NCBI GenBank assembly: GCA_018340375.1
Contig: JAFFJZ010000001.1
Span: forward strand, 53,064,001-53,128,000
Length of the DNA: 64,000 bases
Direction: 5' to 3'
Source of the DNA: Gonatopus flavifemur
Taxonomy: Eukaryota > Arthropoda > Insecta > Hymenoptera > Dryinidae
Below the pieces are notes generated by a model. The model saw nothing but the letters and a program-made list of their open reading frames with translations, was not told where the DNA came from and did no database searches. Shown in pieces: positions 1 to 10,771 of the stretch. A program made the translations under genes and the position numbers. Each line of letters opens with the position of its first letter. Position 1 is the first letter of the stretch.

Positions 1-769
1 GTTTCGATTGGCTTCGCTTCTGAGGCCAATTATCTAACGTCAAAGCGAAGAACATTCCCTACGTAAATAATTAGAGGTGCTTCATAGAGAGACAAACATT
101 TACGGCTTATAACGATGGGGAAAATAGTACGAGATAGACAGGTTTAGGACAAACATATAAAGAGAAATATATCACGTATACACTTGAATCGACGTTAGCT
201 GCGCTATTTGAACTTGCGCAGGAAACTAGTTCTCTTAACCAAGGTATTTATTTGCATTGGAGGAAGAAATTTACGCATGGCGAAGGAGCTGCTTTATCAA
301 GAAGTGAAAAGTGAGAATATTTCTAAGGTAAAGACAGTTTTAGAAAGTCACATCACGGAACGACTTAGTTCAGAACTACGAAATACAGGGTTGTAAAAAT
401 ATGTCGCATTTCAACGCATGCAAATTCAGGCCCTTTTTTCGAGGGTTTATTCATTGAATAGTTTCGATAATTTTTTTTCTGCTGTGTGAAAGTAGAACTC
501 TGATAAGATAAAGTGAGGAGGAAATGGAAAAGGAAATATATTCCATTTTCATATATCTTCTTGCATTTGGTGGAAGAACTTTAATTTGAAATTTTAATAT
601 TGATTTCAAATACTCATTTCAAGATTACATTCATTTGCTCAGGGATTTCGTCTTCATCTTACAAAAATTTACTCACGTACTTTTATGATTTCATTTCGCA
701 AAATAAAAATAAATCATCTTATTTATTATTTATTTATTGAATATTATTCTATATCTGGCGATAATTGTT
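1..769. other. AT-rich DNA, no gene seen
   Basis: Short open frames only, none with recognisable protein character. No inverted repeat or RNA gene was seen. It lies downstream of the minus-strand gene that ends at 1886. Confidence 0.5.
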
Positions 770-1024
770 TATCTGATGTTCACTTCGCACCCATGTTTGA
801 TATGGTAGAAATATCCCATACAAGTAAAAATTTTGCGTTGTCTAACAGTTTCCTTTGTCTTTAAGATGTCTTCGCTGAAGAAATCTGATAGATGTCTTTG
901 GATCTCTTTGAGATTTCTTAAACTAAGACATCTTAAAGACAGTGAAAACTGTTGCATAAGAAATCTTTTAGACAAAGCAAAATTTTTGCTTCATGGAATA
1001 TACATTCAAACATCATCTGATGTT
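770..1024. repeat. Imperfect hairpin repeat, AGACATCTTTTAGAT-rich family
   Basis: Two arms face each other: the stretch ending in GTCTTTAAGATGTCT near 870 pairs with AAGACATCTTAAAGAC near 925-940. The outer segments AAAATTTTGCG (about 826) and CAAAGCAAAATTTTTG (about 975) also pair. The outermost ends share ATCTGATGTT in inverted form. The same agatatct/agacatct vocabulary appears at 18553-18799 and 45449-47411, so this is probably one old MITE family. Confidence 0.5.
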
Positions 1025-1885
1025 TTATGAAGGTATTTGAAAATTTAAACAATATTTATAACCATCTCCAGTGATCCTACTAAACATAGAATAATTGTCT
1101 CAACCAAAGTTTTTCTCCCGTTCTTTTTTCCAATTAAATTATTCATCCCATTGTTTCACATAACCATTAGAAGTGAAATATGAATCGAGTTTGCGTTAAT
1201 CGAATTTCGTTTTCAATCATTTCAAGAGTTTTCACTGCGAATGAAATTGATAAATCAAAACTTGAACAAGAGAATCACTTTTCTTCTTGTGAAGTTGAAA
1301 ACAGGAGAAATGGATTTTCTTTTGTGGGAATAATAATTGTGCTGTCAGAGTATTGCACGCTCATGTATACATGATATAGAAAATTAAGATTATATGAAGT
1401 TACAAGATAAGTATGTACTTAAGATAATTTTTCTCTAAGAAAGAACGTAAGGTAATCCTTCCTTCATACGCTTAATCCTAATATACTACGAAGAAATGAG
1501 AAAAATCTAGAAGAGAAAACCTTGCTCTTGCATATCGGTAGTATCCATTCATCTCAGGATAGAGATTGATGCGCCAGGCCAAAGCTATTCCACATCCGAC
1601 ACTGGTGAAATTGCATACCCCTTTAAAATCAGTCTTCGTATGATCTCGATATGAGAAACGAGCTGTGAAGAACAACTTTCTACATTTCGTGAGTCGGAAC
1701 TTTGACTTGTGCTTGGTGATTTCCTGGAAACTATAATTCAACCGCAAAAGAACACTCTGTATCCCAAGCGGAAACAATAAAATTATACTAGTCTACTAAC
1801 TGATTTTGTAGTTTCAAGATACACATGGAAGAGTTGAACTTTTCGACGACGAATTATAATATATATATATAAGAATGAAAGAGAT
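1025..1885. other. Region downstream of the minus-strand gene
   Basis: On the minus strand this follows the stop codon at 1886-1888 and should hold the 3' UTR. I see no clear AATAAA on that strand close to the stop. An open minus-strand stretch at about 1478-1777 has no recognisable domain and no good acceptor, so I do not call it. Confidence 0.35.
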
Positions 1886-2126
1886 TCATTCATCATAAAA
1901 GTGTTCTAGTGGGTCCCCATTCTCATCGATCCAATAGTCCAAGGTTCTCTTTAAAAGTGTTTTGGGAAATCTCTTTGAATGATCCAAATGTACCCTGTTC
2001 ATTTCGTAAACGAGTGAATACTTTATTGATTTCTCTTCTGGTATAAATGAAAAGACACCCGATAGAAACTTGGAGACAAGGATACTGAGACCAACTATGC
2101 TATGCCTAACCATATTCAACATCGAC
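1886..2126 (-). CDS. Terminal exon of an unidentified minus-strand gene
   Basis: The exon starts after a strong acceptor: on the minus strand the intron ends in a pyrimidine tract followed by CTTCTCTTTAG. It encodes 79 residues and then a stop. The first base (G) completes an AGG Arg codon with the two bases left by the exon at 3694-3845. The reading begins with a moderately hydrophobic stretch (VGLSILVSKFLSGVF) and ends in a polar, acidic tail (DYWIDENGDPLEHFYDE). I do not recognise the family. Composition, splice sites and phase all argue for a real exon. The intron between this exon and the previous one (2127-3693) contains a nested set of inverted-repeat elements, including a 502-bp foldback. 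What would change the call: no RNA-seq support, or homology showing a different terminal exon. Confidence 0.6.
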
Positions 2127-2324
2127 CTAAAGAGAAGTGAGAAATACGTTGGATGAATGAATCAGATAGTACAGTTCCCGAGAGAACGTTGGATTGAAAA
2201 TTCTAATTCAGATTATTTTAATTGAATTTTTCATATGAATGGATGGAATAAATTCTTGAGAAACATCTTTTGTGGTATTTCATTTCTATTGCCTGTTTCT
2301 CATTCTACAATCTCATTCTTGTCG

Positions 2325-3280
2325 ATATGGCAAAACTTATTGCTGAATCAGCAAAAAATTTACTATCACTCTCTAAATCTGGGAGAGTGAAAAATCACTC
2401 GTTTCACTCCACTAAGTCTCAGAAGTGAGCCAGTGCACTTCGAGTGGGATTTTTCACTCGTTTCGACTAGACTTCCACTCTTTTAGACTGAAAAATTGAC
2501 TCTAGAATTGCAGTGTTTGTGAGCTTATAACCTCAAACCTTAATTTATCATTCTAAAAGAGTGGGAATTTCACTCGAAATTTCGACCCCGAAGAGAACAT
2601 GAAGCTTCAGCGAACGTTCAGATTAGATCTGTATAGATCGGATCGAAGGTTCATGAGAGCTAACTTTTAGATTCACAAACGTTTGTCAAAGGTACTACGA
2701 ACATTGAAATGTCCGCCTCAAAATACTTCCAGAAAACATAGATGGAACATTCATTGAAGGTTCATCGAAGGTTTGAGGCTTCACAAAAATATCTATACTT
2801 AGATTAATTTATAATAATTTATGTTTATCAATTAATTTATTTTTCATATAAATTGATCAAAATTAATATGAGTGTAGATATTTTTGTGAAGCCTCGTCAA
2901 ACCTTCGATGAACCTTCAGCGAACGTTCCATCTATGTTTCCTGAACGTATTTCAAGGCGGACATTTCAACGTCCGTAGAACCTTTTCTCAAACGTTTGTG
3001 AATCTAAAAGTTAACTCTAATGAATCTTCGGCCCGATCTATACACATCTGATCTGAACGTTCGCTGAAGCTTTATGTTCTCTTTGGGACAGGCTCACTTT
3101 TGGCTGGCTAAAGAGTGAAATACCACTCAAACAATTTTCTTTTAACAAGCGCTTGCCATTCAGCAATCCGGAATCGTAGATGTACAGACGGCTAGAAAAT
3201 TGTGCTGAATCAGCAAATATCTTGCTGAAATAGCAATATTTTTGCTGTAATAGCAAACGTTTTGCTAATTTAGCAAAGCA
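2325..3280. repeat. Composite repeat cluster inside the last intron
   Basis: The flanks carry GCTGAATCAGCAAA (about 2342 and again about 3203), followed on the right by several TTGCTG...TAGCAA units. Inside these, 2376-2580 resembles the ACTCTCT...GGGA family seen at 31301-31481, with many GAGTG/CACTC units, and its right part resumes after 3090. A 502-bp foldback (2587-3088) is inserted into it. The outer borders are approximate. Confidence 0.5.
2587..3088. mobile_element. 502-bp foldback MITE with AC target duplication
   Basis: The left end CCCGAAGAGAACATGAAGC matches the inverse of the right end (CCCAAAGAGAACATAAAGC). The two arms run about 235 bp each and stay alignable almost to the centre near 2830, with roughly one mismatch in eight by eye. 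The dinucleotide AC flanks both sides (2585-2586 and 3089-3090). It has no coding capacity. As part of an intron of the minus-strand gene it would be transcribed as a long hairpin. Confidence 0.8.
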
Positions 3281-3693
3281 GATTTTTCGGAATCGTTTTT
3301 TTAGCCAGAATTTTTCTCTGCGTACATTTTATGGAAGATAACAAACTTGGATCATTAAAAAAAAAAATCAATAGAACGAATGGGAATTAACTTTATGTAC
3401 ACTTTGATATAAATTTAATACCTCCATTTCTTGAGGTTCTCTCGAAACCAGCAGAGCACACAATAATCATACAAAATGCAAGATTATGTTGCGGGTAGTT
3501 TCAAGATTGCATTGTACCATCTTCATGAACTTTGACAAATCGTTCAATGCGAATAAGTGGAACAATACTCTGATGATATTGTATAAGAAACGAGATTAGA
3601 TTCACTTTCATCAAGAGAAATAGAAATGATGACAATCTACGGTTGGTTCCAAAGATATGGACGAAAAATCATTTTATAAATAATAATACATAC

Positions 3694-3845
3694 CTGAATA
3701 ATATTGGGGTATCTACAAGAGTTGTAGAACATTCTTCGTTTGATTCTCTCAACTGTTTCAGTAATTTTGATCGAGTTGATGGATGATCGTTGTACGAAGA
3801 AACGAGTACCAATGAACTATGCATATCGGGAGCCCAGTAAAATAC
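3694..3845 (-). CDS. Internal exon (152 nt) of the unidentified minus-strand gene
   Basis: On the minus strand the intron ends in TTAATTTCTCACAG. The exon then reads through 50 complete codons plus AG, and stops at a CAG|GTATGT donor. The start is phase 0, matching the phase-0 end of the exon at 3924-3981. The AG left over joins the first G of the last exon to give Arg. The translation starts VFYWAPDMHSSLVLVSS and continues with a charged helix-like stretch (RSKLLKQLRESNEEC). The intron upstream is only 78 bp (3846-3923), a typical insect minimal intron. I cannot name the family. This is the best supported exon of the gene. Confidence 0.68.
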
Positions 3846-3923
3846 CTGTGAGAAATTAATTGAACGAATACATCACGTTCCTTACATACCGCATATGGTT
3901 TGCAAAGTTTGACGAAAACTCAC

Positions 3924-3981
3924 TGTAGGAAACCACCAACAAAACATAATAACTTCTCCCATTTCCTGCATCAATTTGTCA
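3924..3981 (-). CDS. Small internal exon (58 nt) of the unidentified minus-strand gene
   Basis: The exon ends at a strong donor (CCTACA|GTGAGT) in phase 0 and is separated from the next exon by 78 bp. Its codons read DKLMQEMGEVIMFCWWFPT, rich in Trp, Phe and Met, and run directly into VFYWAP in the next exon. The preferred acceptor (ACGCAAG at 3982) leaves one T, which completes a TCT Ser codon with the TC left by the exon at 4172-4220. An alternative acceptor (ATGCAG, exon start 3965) keeps the same frame but is 16 nt shorter. Confidence 0.55.
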
Positions 3982-4171
3982 CTTGCGTTGCATAGAAATA
4001 TACATTATGGAGAGAGAAATTCGGATTATTCAGATTCAATGAATAAAATAAGAGGCATTGAATTTCTATGGATGATGAAGCTGATAACGAAGAACTTCTG
4101 ACATTTTTCAAAATTATATATAATTATATATATTTTTTACTTGGGCCAGAATTTATCAAGCAGTATCATAC

Positions 4172-4220
4172 GAGTAAATGTGTATTCCATTGGGAATGTA
4201 GATTAAAAACTTTCTCATTT
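4172..4220 (-). CDS. Small exon (49 nt), possibly the start exon, of the minus-strand gene
   Basis: The acceptor is very good (CTATTCATCTCTCCTCTAG). The donor is TACTC|GTATGA. In the frame that fits the next exon it reads MRKFLIYIPNGIHIY and ends with TC, which makes Ser with the next T. The ATG sits two bases into the exon with a purine at -3, so translation could start here, giving about 165 residues overall. Otherwise a preceding exon ending in one base is needed; the candidate at 8068-8120 ends in A and would give Lys. Confidence 0.5.
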
Positions 4221-4671
4221 CTAGAGGAGAGATGAATAGGTGGAGGTAGAATATTCTCAATCAATAAAACAACATCAAGTTTCATAGCGTTAGAATGGTT
4301 GCTTTGTGCATCATTCTGACAGAGTCAAATGTATAAGGATCTCTCCAACGGATTATCTTCGTCATTGTATACGCTTATAAGCGTTATGATGTCAAATATT
4401 CTCATCATGATGTTGCATGAAGGAACACATGACATTGCAAAAGGAAAAAGCATTTTTTCTTGTGACTGATAACAAAATAGGAATATTTTCCAAGCGTGAA
4501 ATGGGACATTCATTTTATTAGCATGTTATTTCAACCTCTTTTCGCGGCAAATAAAGGACAACATAGTTAACTAAATTCTCAGTAACGATTACTCGAATAA
4601 TTCAATACGAATGATCAATACTCGATTCATGATAAAATTCCACTTTCACCACTTCGTACCCTTTTTTTCTA

Positions 4672-5066
4672 CACGGAGGAAAATAATGTTTTGAATATTG
4701 AGGTAAGAGACCGTATACCCGATCATTTTCATTATTACATAAATTTACGAAGTAATTTACCTAGAAGTTTCAAATGGAAAAGTTAATTTTCGATCCATTG
4801 TTACAAAAAATGTTTTGATTGAAGAATTTTTGTACGACTAAACCACAGAAACCTAGAATATAGGGACTGATCCAGTATAGGGTCTCTTAACTGCGTCAAA
4901 TCGTAAGATTTTTCTGCGTAATGTTGCGTCAGATCGAAAGATTTTTCAAATCATTATGCATGAAATTTTACTACAGTTGTAAATATCATACTATTACTAT
5001 TATTCTACTTATAGCACTACTTTCCTACAAAAGGTAGTGCAATTGAAACCATAATTTTTCTCCGTG
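4672..5066. mobile_element. CACGGAG-family MITE, TA target duplication
   Basis: The ends are CACGGAGGAAAATAATG on the left and the inverse of CATAATTTTTCTCCGTG on the right. TA flanks both sides, as at 20804 and 31743 in the same family. It has no coding capacity. It lies inside the presumed upstream intron of the minus-strand gene. Confidence 0.75.
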
Positions 5067-6900
5067 TAGTATTCGGGACTCCTTGAGCTTGGCGTCGCAT
5101 ATTTCAAGTTATTGAATTTCGTGAGAATTGAAATTGTTTTTAGAATTCAGATGAACCTGATTCCGCCCATCTCCTCGATAATAATGGATGTAATGGTTCA
5201 TCGTTATTCATAATTCAATTAGAATAATTATCAAATGATATGAAGTAACACATTGGCAGAATAGATGATGATGCGTTAGGTGAGCTTTCAAGGTTGATAT
5301 TTCCAGAGTTTGAATCGTTTTCCATAAACTCCTGAAGTTTACGTGAGTTTATGGCTTCATACAAATGAAGTCATAAATGTAGCAATGCACTGTTTAATTC
5401 AATAGGGGATAAATGTTGAAACTTTGATTCAGTATATACAGAGATGAAGATTCCATTGGAATTTCTGAAGATGTTGGTAAATTTCAAATAGCCCATCTTC
5501 TTGACTCCGTTTACTCGAGAAACATTGTATGTTCGTGCGGAAGGATATAGTCATTCAACGGATACTGTGTTGTATTCATATACATTTCCGTATAAACTGT
5601 TGAAGAACACGCAAGTAGGTAACCATTGAAAAAATTGCCACATAAAGCGCATGGAATTGTTATTCCATATGTGAATTGGGAAATTGTTAAAGAGTGTTTA
5701 GAAATTCATGTGAATTCATTGTACGGATTCAAGAGCGAAATATTTTGCCTATAAAACAAGTGAAGATTTGTCAAGATTCAATAAGTATATAGAAATGTTT
5801 TTTTTTCTCCAATCGAAAAAGTCTTATGTTAATTCAATCATAAACTCACCCTATTATTTCTTTGCTCTCGGTTCTGCTTGGAGTTTAATGGGGGACAGGA
5901 ATGCCTGTTTCCTCAAACACATGGCGCCACACGTATTTTTGTCAAGTCCCATTTGTACTACTTAAATTTCGGCACACATGGTCCTATTCTCAACAGGATG
6001 GAAACCCGTTACGCTCCTTATCGGTCTTCACTCAGGAAATAACGAGTGGACATTAGAATCGCTAATGATGTCAAGTTCCCGTCGGCTGAGAACGAAGATG
6101 TGAAATTGATCCTACGTACTTGAACGAAATTTGGGTTCCACATGATGTAATACAGAATTTTTAGATTCAATAATATCACGTATAATTATGTAATTGTAGG
6201 TTCAACATCGGCATTTCAGTAACATTTTAGTACAGTTGAAATTACTATTTTTCCAGTTCAATAGATTAAATTTCAATTGCACGTACGTATATGCTATTCA
6301 CAATGATGAAGAACTAAGAACTTGAGGGGTTATAATAGTGTGAAAAATGTGTATTAATCTTGTATTAATACTTAGTTTGCATCAGTCGATTTCCCCCTGT
6401 TAAAACTTCAAAAGTGTTTTTCTCGAAATCATGTTTTCTGATCTGGTTGAAAGCACAATTCAATCGAATTTGGTCTGATCGGTTGAATTATTTTCAAAGA
6501 ACGCATCGCCATCGCAGCATCGTATAGGTTTTTTTCATATTACTTGGTATTTTTTGTATTAATAATTCACTGCAAACTTTTTTTTTAAATTGCCGCCATT
6601 TTTTCCGATCAAAATTTTCAAACTCCCTACATAGAGATAGAAATATAGGGACCGAGCATAAACCTCCTTGATAGACGAGGGGAATCAAGGTATTGCGAGG
6701 AGGGCGACGAGCTAAAGTTGGGCACAGATTTGATTGGCCATGCATCTGTAATTTAAACAGTTGATCGTCGCACGAATTTTGAAAGCAAATACTGAATCTC
6801 TCAATTGCGGTTATCTTTTACTGTTTTTATTTATTCCTGAGGAACAATGGAGTTAATTACGAATAAACTATTACTTCCTACTATCGAATTGGAATAAATA
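5067..6900. other. Intron-like DNA with no certain gene
   Basis: Open minus-strand stretches around 5440-5560 and 5140-5215 look protein-like in more than one frame, but none joins the exons at 4172-8120 in phase. About 5870-6060 is more GC-rich and may be an old MITE, but I found no clean ends. The stretch 6494-6745 is also GC-richer and may be the 5' part of the THAP remnant. Confidence 0.35.
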
Positions 6901-6920
6901 ATTGCACAAAAGTCGTACAG

Positions 6921-7606
6921 TGTTGTGTGCCTGGTTGCAAAATCGATCCGACTATCAAACTTTGGCATCAAGAACACAAAATAAGAAAATTTCTTTCCAT
7001 AAGTACCCTAGCGTGTATAAACTCTGGTCCCACTGTGGCCCAGTCTTGGGCCCATATTGACAGCATGAGGCCTATGCTGGGCCGGGGTGGGCCCCATGGT
7101 ACATATACATGCTAAGGTATAATCATTCACAGCATTCACAGCGTATAGAATACAATGTGAAGAAAATGTGGTTTTCCATGTGAATTAAAAACGGTTTTTC
7201 GTTCAAGATTACAGAAGATTGTGACAACCGAACACCTGTGGCTTGAGATTTTGAAAATTGATCCTTCAACTACGCTCAGACAAAAATCTGTTTCTCATAA
7301 CCAGGCGACGTAGTTGATTTTGCCTTTGACCATTCTGTCTAGTTGCCACAACCAGATTTACGTGATTTTGTTTTGTTTTCCTGGTTTTCATAACCAGATT
7401 TCAGGTCACCGCAACCAAAAGTTCTTAACCATGCAAGGATGGCTTCTGTGACCATGTTACTTTTTTCTCAGTGTATCTTCAATACGTCACGAATATGTTC
7501 AGTGCACTTTGAAGAGAAAGATTTGAATAGGAATAAGTGTTATGTCGTTCTGAAACCGAACACATTACCTAAGGGATACATAGAAGTTCCAGTTCATTTT
7601 CTCTGA
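6921..7606 (+). pseudogene. THAP-domain gene remnant split by inserted DNA
   Basis: THAP domains are C2CH zinc-binding DNA-binding modules found in P-element transposases and domesticated proteins. The first Cys pair is visible at 6921-6938 (CCVPGC). One base out of frame follows ISFHKYPSVYKLW, the typical THAP F-H-x-F/Y-P and W segment; the shift is consistent with one lost A in the run after TGC. The second half starts at about 7475: FNTSRICSVHFEEKDL supplies the C-x2-H pair, and LKPNTLPKGY is the usual closing segment. Between the halves (about 7027-7473) lies foreign DNA: a GC-rich stretch and a MITE ending in TTTTCTCAGTG. The frameshift and insertion make it non-functional unless spliced. 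I cannot tell whether it was a P-like transposase or a host gene. Confidence 0.7.
7268..7473. repeat. MITE-like insertion inside the THAP remnant
   Basis: It ends in CTTTTTTCTCAGTG directly before the THAP sequence resumes. The other end near 7270 (GCTCAGACAAAAATCTG) is an imperfect inverse of it. The inner part (CATTCTGTCTAGTTGC, then CAACCATGCAAGGATG in its extended form) recurs at 62745-62898 in the same orientation. It also shares words with the CACTGACAG element at 35238-35534. Confidence 0.55.
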
Positions 7607-8432
7607 AACAAGGAATAAATTCCCGATTTTGAATTCTTTTGATTCTCTCATGAACGTCATTCTATAGATTTATTTATTTAAGTGTCAAATTTATAACACG
7701 ATATTTTCATTGAAGCCATCGAATACAAAATTACATTATTTTAGAAAATCCATGACCCAGCGTATGTGGATCTTGCACTTTTTCAAACTATAGCAGTGTT
7801 GCACATGCGCAGATACATAGCCAACAACAGTTGTGCACAATTTTACTTCGTCGCACTCCTCGTAATGGCTTCCCTCCCCCTTAGCTTTACCCTCGGTTCC
7901 TGCATTTCTGTGTCTATGATTTCCCACGATGCTACGATAGCTATTCTACTGTAATTTAATCATCTTTTTGAATTTTTGATTTCGGACGTCTAATGCTGGG
8001 GTTATGCTGTCAACTGCAAGGTTGTCAGTTTTTTGATATGTCATCTTGCAGCCGTTCTTGTACTTACTGAGGACCTTATATATAGAAAAAGAATTCTTTT
8101 TGTGAACTTCATAACTCATCCTAATGAACATAAATAATATGAAGTCAATAGGTGCAGCTGTTTTTTCAAAAAGAATTCCGAAGAAATGCCTCCGTTTTTA
8201 GCCTTTTTCCCCCTAATGCAGTAATATACTATACTCGAAAAATTCAAGAACACAATTTATCCATAAAATTCTCCCAGCAAGATGGAGCGTTGTACTGTTA
8301 GGAATTCCTTGAAATTTCTTCGATTTCTCCAGCACACTTGTAAATAGAATTTCCAATCCTCGATGACTGAGTGAAGAATTCAGTCACATATAATTGAATT
8401 TTCAATTTTTGCTATATTACATTACCCATGAT
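7607..8432. other. No repeat seen; one candidate exon
   Basis: Apart from the candidate exon at 8068-8120 on the minus strand, I see nothing in this stretch that can be supported. Confidence 0.35.
8068..8120 (-). CDS. Candidate first coding exon of the minus-strand gene
   Basis: On the minus strand an acceptor (TTTATGTTCATTAG) is followed by 53 open nucleotides and a strong donor (CCTCA|GTAAGTAC). The frame reads MSYEVHKKNSFSIYKVL and leaves a single A, exactly the phase needed by the exon at 4172-4220, with which it forms an AAA Lys codon. The ATG could be the start codon. The intron would be about 3.8 kb and would contain the THAP remnant and a CACGGAG MITE. Support is splice sites and phase only. 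It could be chance, because the exon is short. Confidence 0.35.
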
Positions 8433-8635
8433 CAGGAATGGGCAAGTAATTTACTCCCTGTAATCTACACGGTAATTTACAAGCAAATTACAGGTAAAAT
8501 ACAGACAAAATACTGTAATTCACCTTGAAAATCATGTGATGCACTGTAATCTGAGTATTATACATTGTACATTACATTGTAAATTACTGTCGAAAACCTT
8601 TCATGACACGTAGATTTCTAAGATTTCTATCCCTG
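8433..8635. mobile_element. hAT-type MITE with 8-bp target duplication
   Basis: The left end is CAGGAATGGGCAAG and the right end is the inverse of CAGGGATAG, both close to the hAT terminal consensus. The flanks are CCCATGAT (8425-8432) and CCCATGGT (8636-8643), an 8-bp duplication with one change, as expected for hAT. The interior is made of short TTAC/GTAA words and codes for nothing. Confidence 0.65.
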
Positions 8636-9599
8636 CCCATGGTAGTACAGTTAAGTAACTGAATTTTCAATCATACGTAATTGGAAATTCAATGAATTTT
8701 TCAATTAAGAGGGTGAAAGTTGTTTCCATTGCATGTGATTGAATTTTGCTAACATATCTTATAACTCTGATAAAGCATTTTTTTGTGTGCATTTGGATAG
8801 ATCGATTCAAAAATATGTTACATTAATAAAAGAGAGAATAATTTGGAGTTCAATAATGGTTGATAGTGAGTATAATATAAAAAGTGCTTGAAACTTGATT
8901 TTGAAATTAAGGTTCACAGGATTAGGAAGATATACAATTTTGCAATAACGGAATAGTAGTTGTAACAACCGGCGGTCGACTACGATCGTCTAATATTAAT
9001 GCAGCACCAGCACGGTGGAGAGATAATTCATACATGAAATTATCTGACATATCTTTCTAAATTATTACACTTAAAGTTATTACATGTAGTGGAAAAGCTA
9101 TTCCTCTCTATTCAATGGATGATGCTATTGTTATATAAAATTGTTGGATATTATCGTGAAACGTTGTGACGGAGAATGGAGATTCATTGATATATGAGTT
9201 TTTGTCTCGTTTCAAATCCCAAATTGGAGAATCATGCGTTGTTCATACACTCGGAGAAATTCTTTTGGTGAAATATGATCAATAAAAGAATTTTGTAATC
9301 CCAAAAAGATTCTTGTGATTTTAACCAAATTCTCCCGTTGGTATAATAAAATTCTGTTGTTACTATAATAAAACTGATGGAGCCGACACTGTTAGAAATG
9401 TTTCTGAATTTCATAACCATTCTCAAACATTTGCAAAATTAAATTCGATAGCTGTACATTCCCTGGCCAAAAAAATCCATAGAATCCGAAGAAATAAAAT
9501 TGAATGGGATTTGGTCAGGACATTGTGTAAGATTCAGTGAGATTTGGCGAGAATCAATGGGTTTGTTTGAACCCCGGGTTGGTACATTGAACGAGAATA
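8636..9599. other. AT-rich DNA, no gene seen
   Basis: A stretch near 9242-9430 begins with CACTCGGAGAAATTC and may be a decayed CACGGAG-type MITE, but I find no matching right end. Nothing else can be supported. Confidence 0.35.
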
Positions 9600-9849
9600 C
9601 ACGGAGAAAAATTTGGAGTTGAATTTACTATGGCACTTTGTAACCGAGGAATAGACTGAATTTATAATGAAATTCACTATGACGAGACAACAGAAGCCTG
9701 ATCAAATTTACGATGTTTCACAGTGAATTCCATGAGAAATTCAGTCTGTTCTTCGGCCGCAATGGTCCCATAGTACTACTGTGGGCAAAAAATAGTAAGA
9801 CTTTGTTCATAATTTCAGAGTTTTTAATTTATTCTTCCAAATCTTTTTC

Positions 9850-10771
9850 GTTCCCCTCAAAGTAATCCCCCCTGGCCCCAATACACTTGTACCAACGTTT
9901 TTTCCAATCCTCGAAACAGTTGTTGAAGGGAATTTCCGGAATAGTCTTCAATGTGCGTAATGATTCACGTTTAATGTCTTCAATTGACTCAAGCGGAGCA
10001 GTCGTTTGAGTTCGCTGAATAGCCAGAAGTCACACGGAGCTAAATCAAGCGGATACGGTGGTCACGGCACGATATTGGCTGAAAATTTGGCGGAAACCTC
10101 ACGAAGAATCAATGAGTGATTTTGGAACCAATCGTGCTTTCACTTTTCTTAGGCCCAAATGATCTTTTGAAACGTTTTTCACTCATCCTTCCGATATTCC
10201 AACGATGCCAGTAAGGTCTCTGACTGTTAATCGTCGATTCTCAAGCACCAATTTCTTGATTTTATTGACGTGTTGATCATCAGTTGATGTTGATGGCCGT
10301 CCTGGACGTGGTTCGTCGTCAACGTACTGAGAAAAATGAAATGTGAAAATAACCTCTATTTCGTATATTTTTCACCCGTCAAATAATGAAAACTGAAGCC
10401 AGCCTTTCAAAAGTGAAAAGTACCTTTTCAGTGTTGAATTTCACCGTACATTCGATTTGATTCACCAAGAAGATGGTATTTATCACCTAGCTCATGGTAA
10501 TAATAACCAAAATAATGTATTTTCCACCGTCAAATACATTACTATATTGAAACATGATTTCTACAATGCAGATTTTTCTCAGCACGCGTTCTCGACCCTC
10601 TTTGAATAATTTGTACCAATCAAAAACACTTGCTCGCGACAAACAATCATCACCGAAGGCCTTTTGCAACGTTCTGAACGTTTCGGCACCAGAAATTTGA
10701 TTCCGCACACGAAATTTAATGGAACTTCTCTGTTGAATAATTTCACTCATTGTAAAAATCGCCGAATGCAC
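9850..10771 (-). pseudogene. Mariner transposase remnant
   Basis: Mariner transposases cut and paste DNA at TA sites using a D,D34D triad after two helix-turn-helix motifs. Reading down the minus strand from about 10750, MSEIIQQRSSIKFRVRN and GDDCLSRASVFDWYKLF give the first helix-turn-helix. After the nested insertion the frame resumes with DDEPRPGRPSTS and a second HTH-like part. It then jumps to the end of the catalytic domain (PLDLAPCDFWLF, the last Asp) and the C-terminal KKRWYKCIGARGDYFEG. The segment with the first two catalytic Asp residues is missing, and several stops are present. It is inactive. Confidence 0.8.
10325..10583. mobile_element. 259-bp TIR element inserted in the mariner
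   Basis: The ends are TACTGAGAAAAATG and the inverse of GCTGAGAAAAATCTGC, sharing CTGAGAAAAAT. ACG flanks it on both sides (10322-10324 and 10584-10586). Removing the insert and one ACG restores a continuous mariner reading frame across GRER...DDEPRPG, which is good evidence for the exact borders. No coding capacity was seen. Confidence 0.75.

Noticed and set aside
4373..4465. Minus-strand exon with acceptor TTTTGTTATCAG and donor AGC|GTATAC
   Set aside because: It is open only in phase 0 at its donor, which does not fit the one-base phase needed by the exon at 4172-4220.
5440..5560. Protein-like minus-strand stretch as a further exon of the left gene
   Set aside because: More than one frame is open. 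The best donor leaves T, which would form a TAA stop with the exon at 4172-4220.
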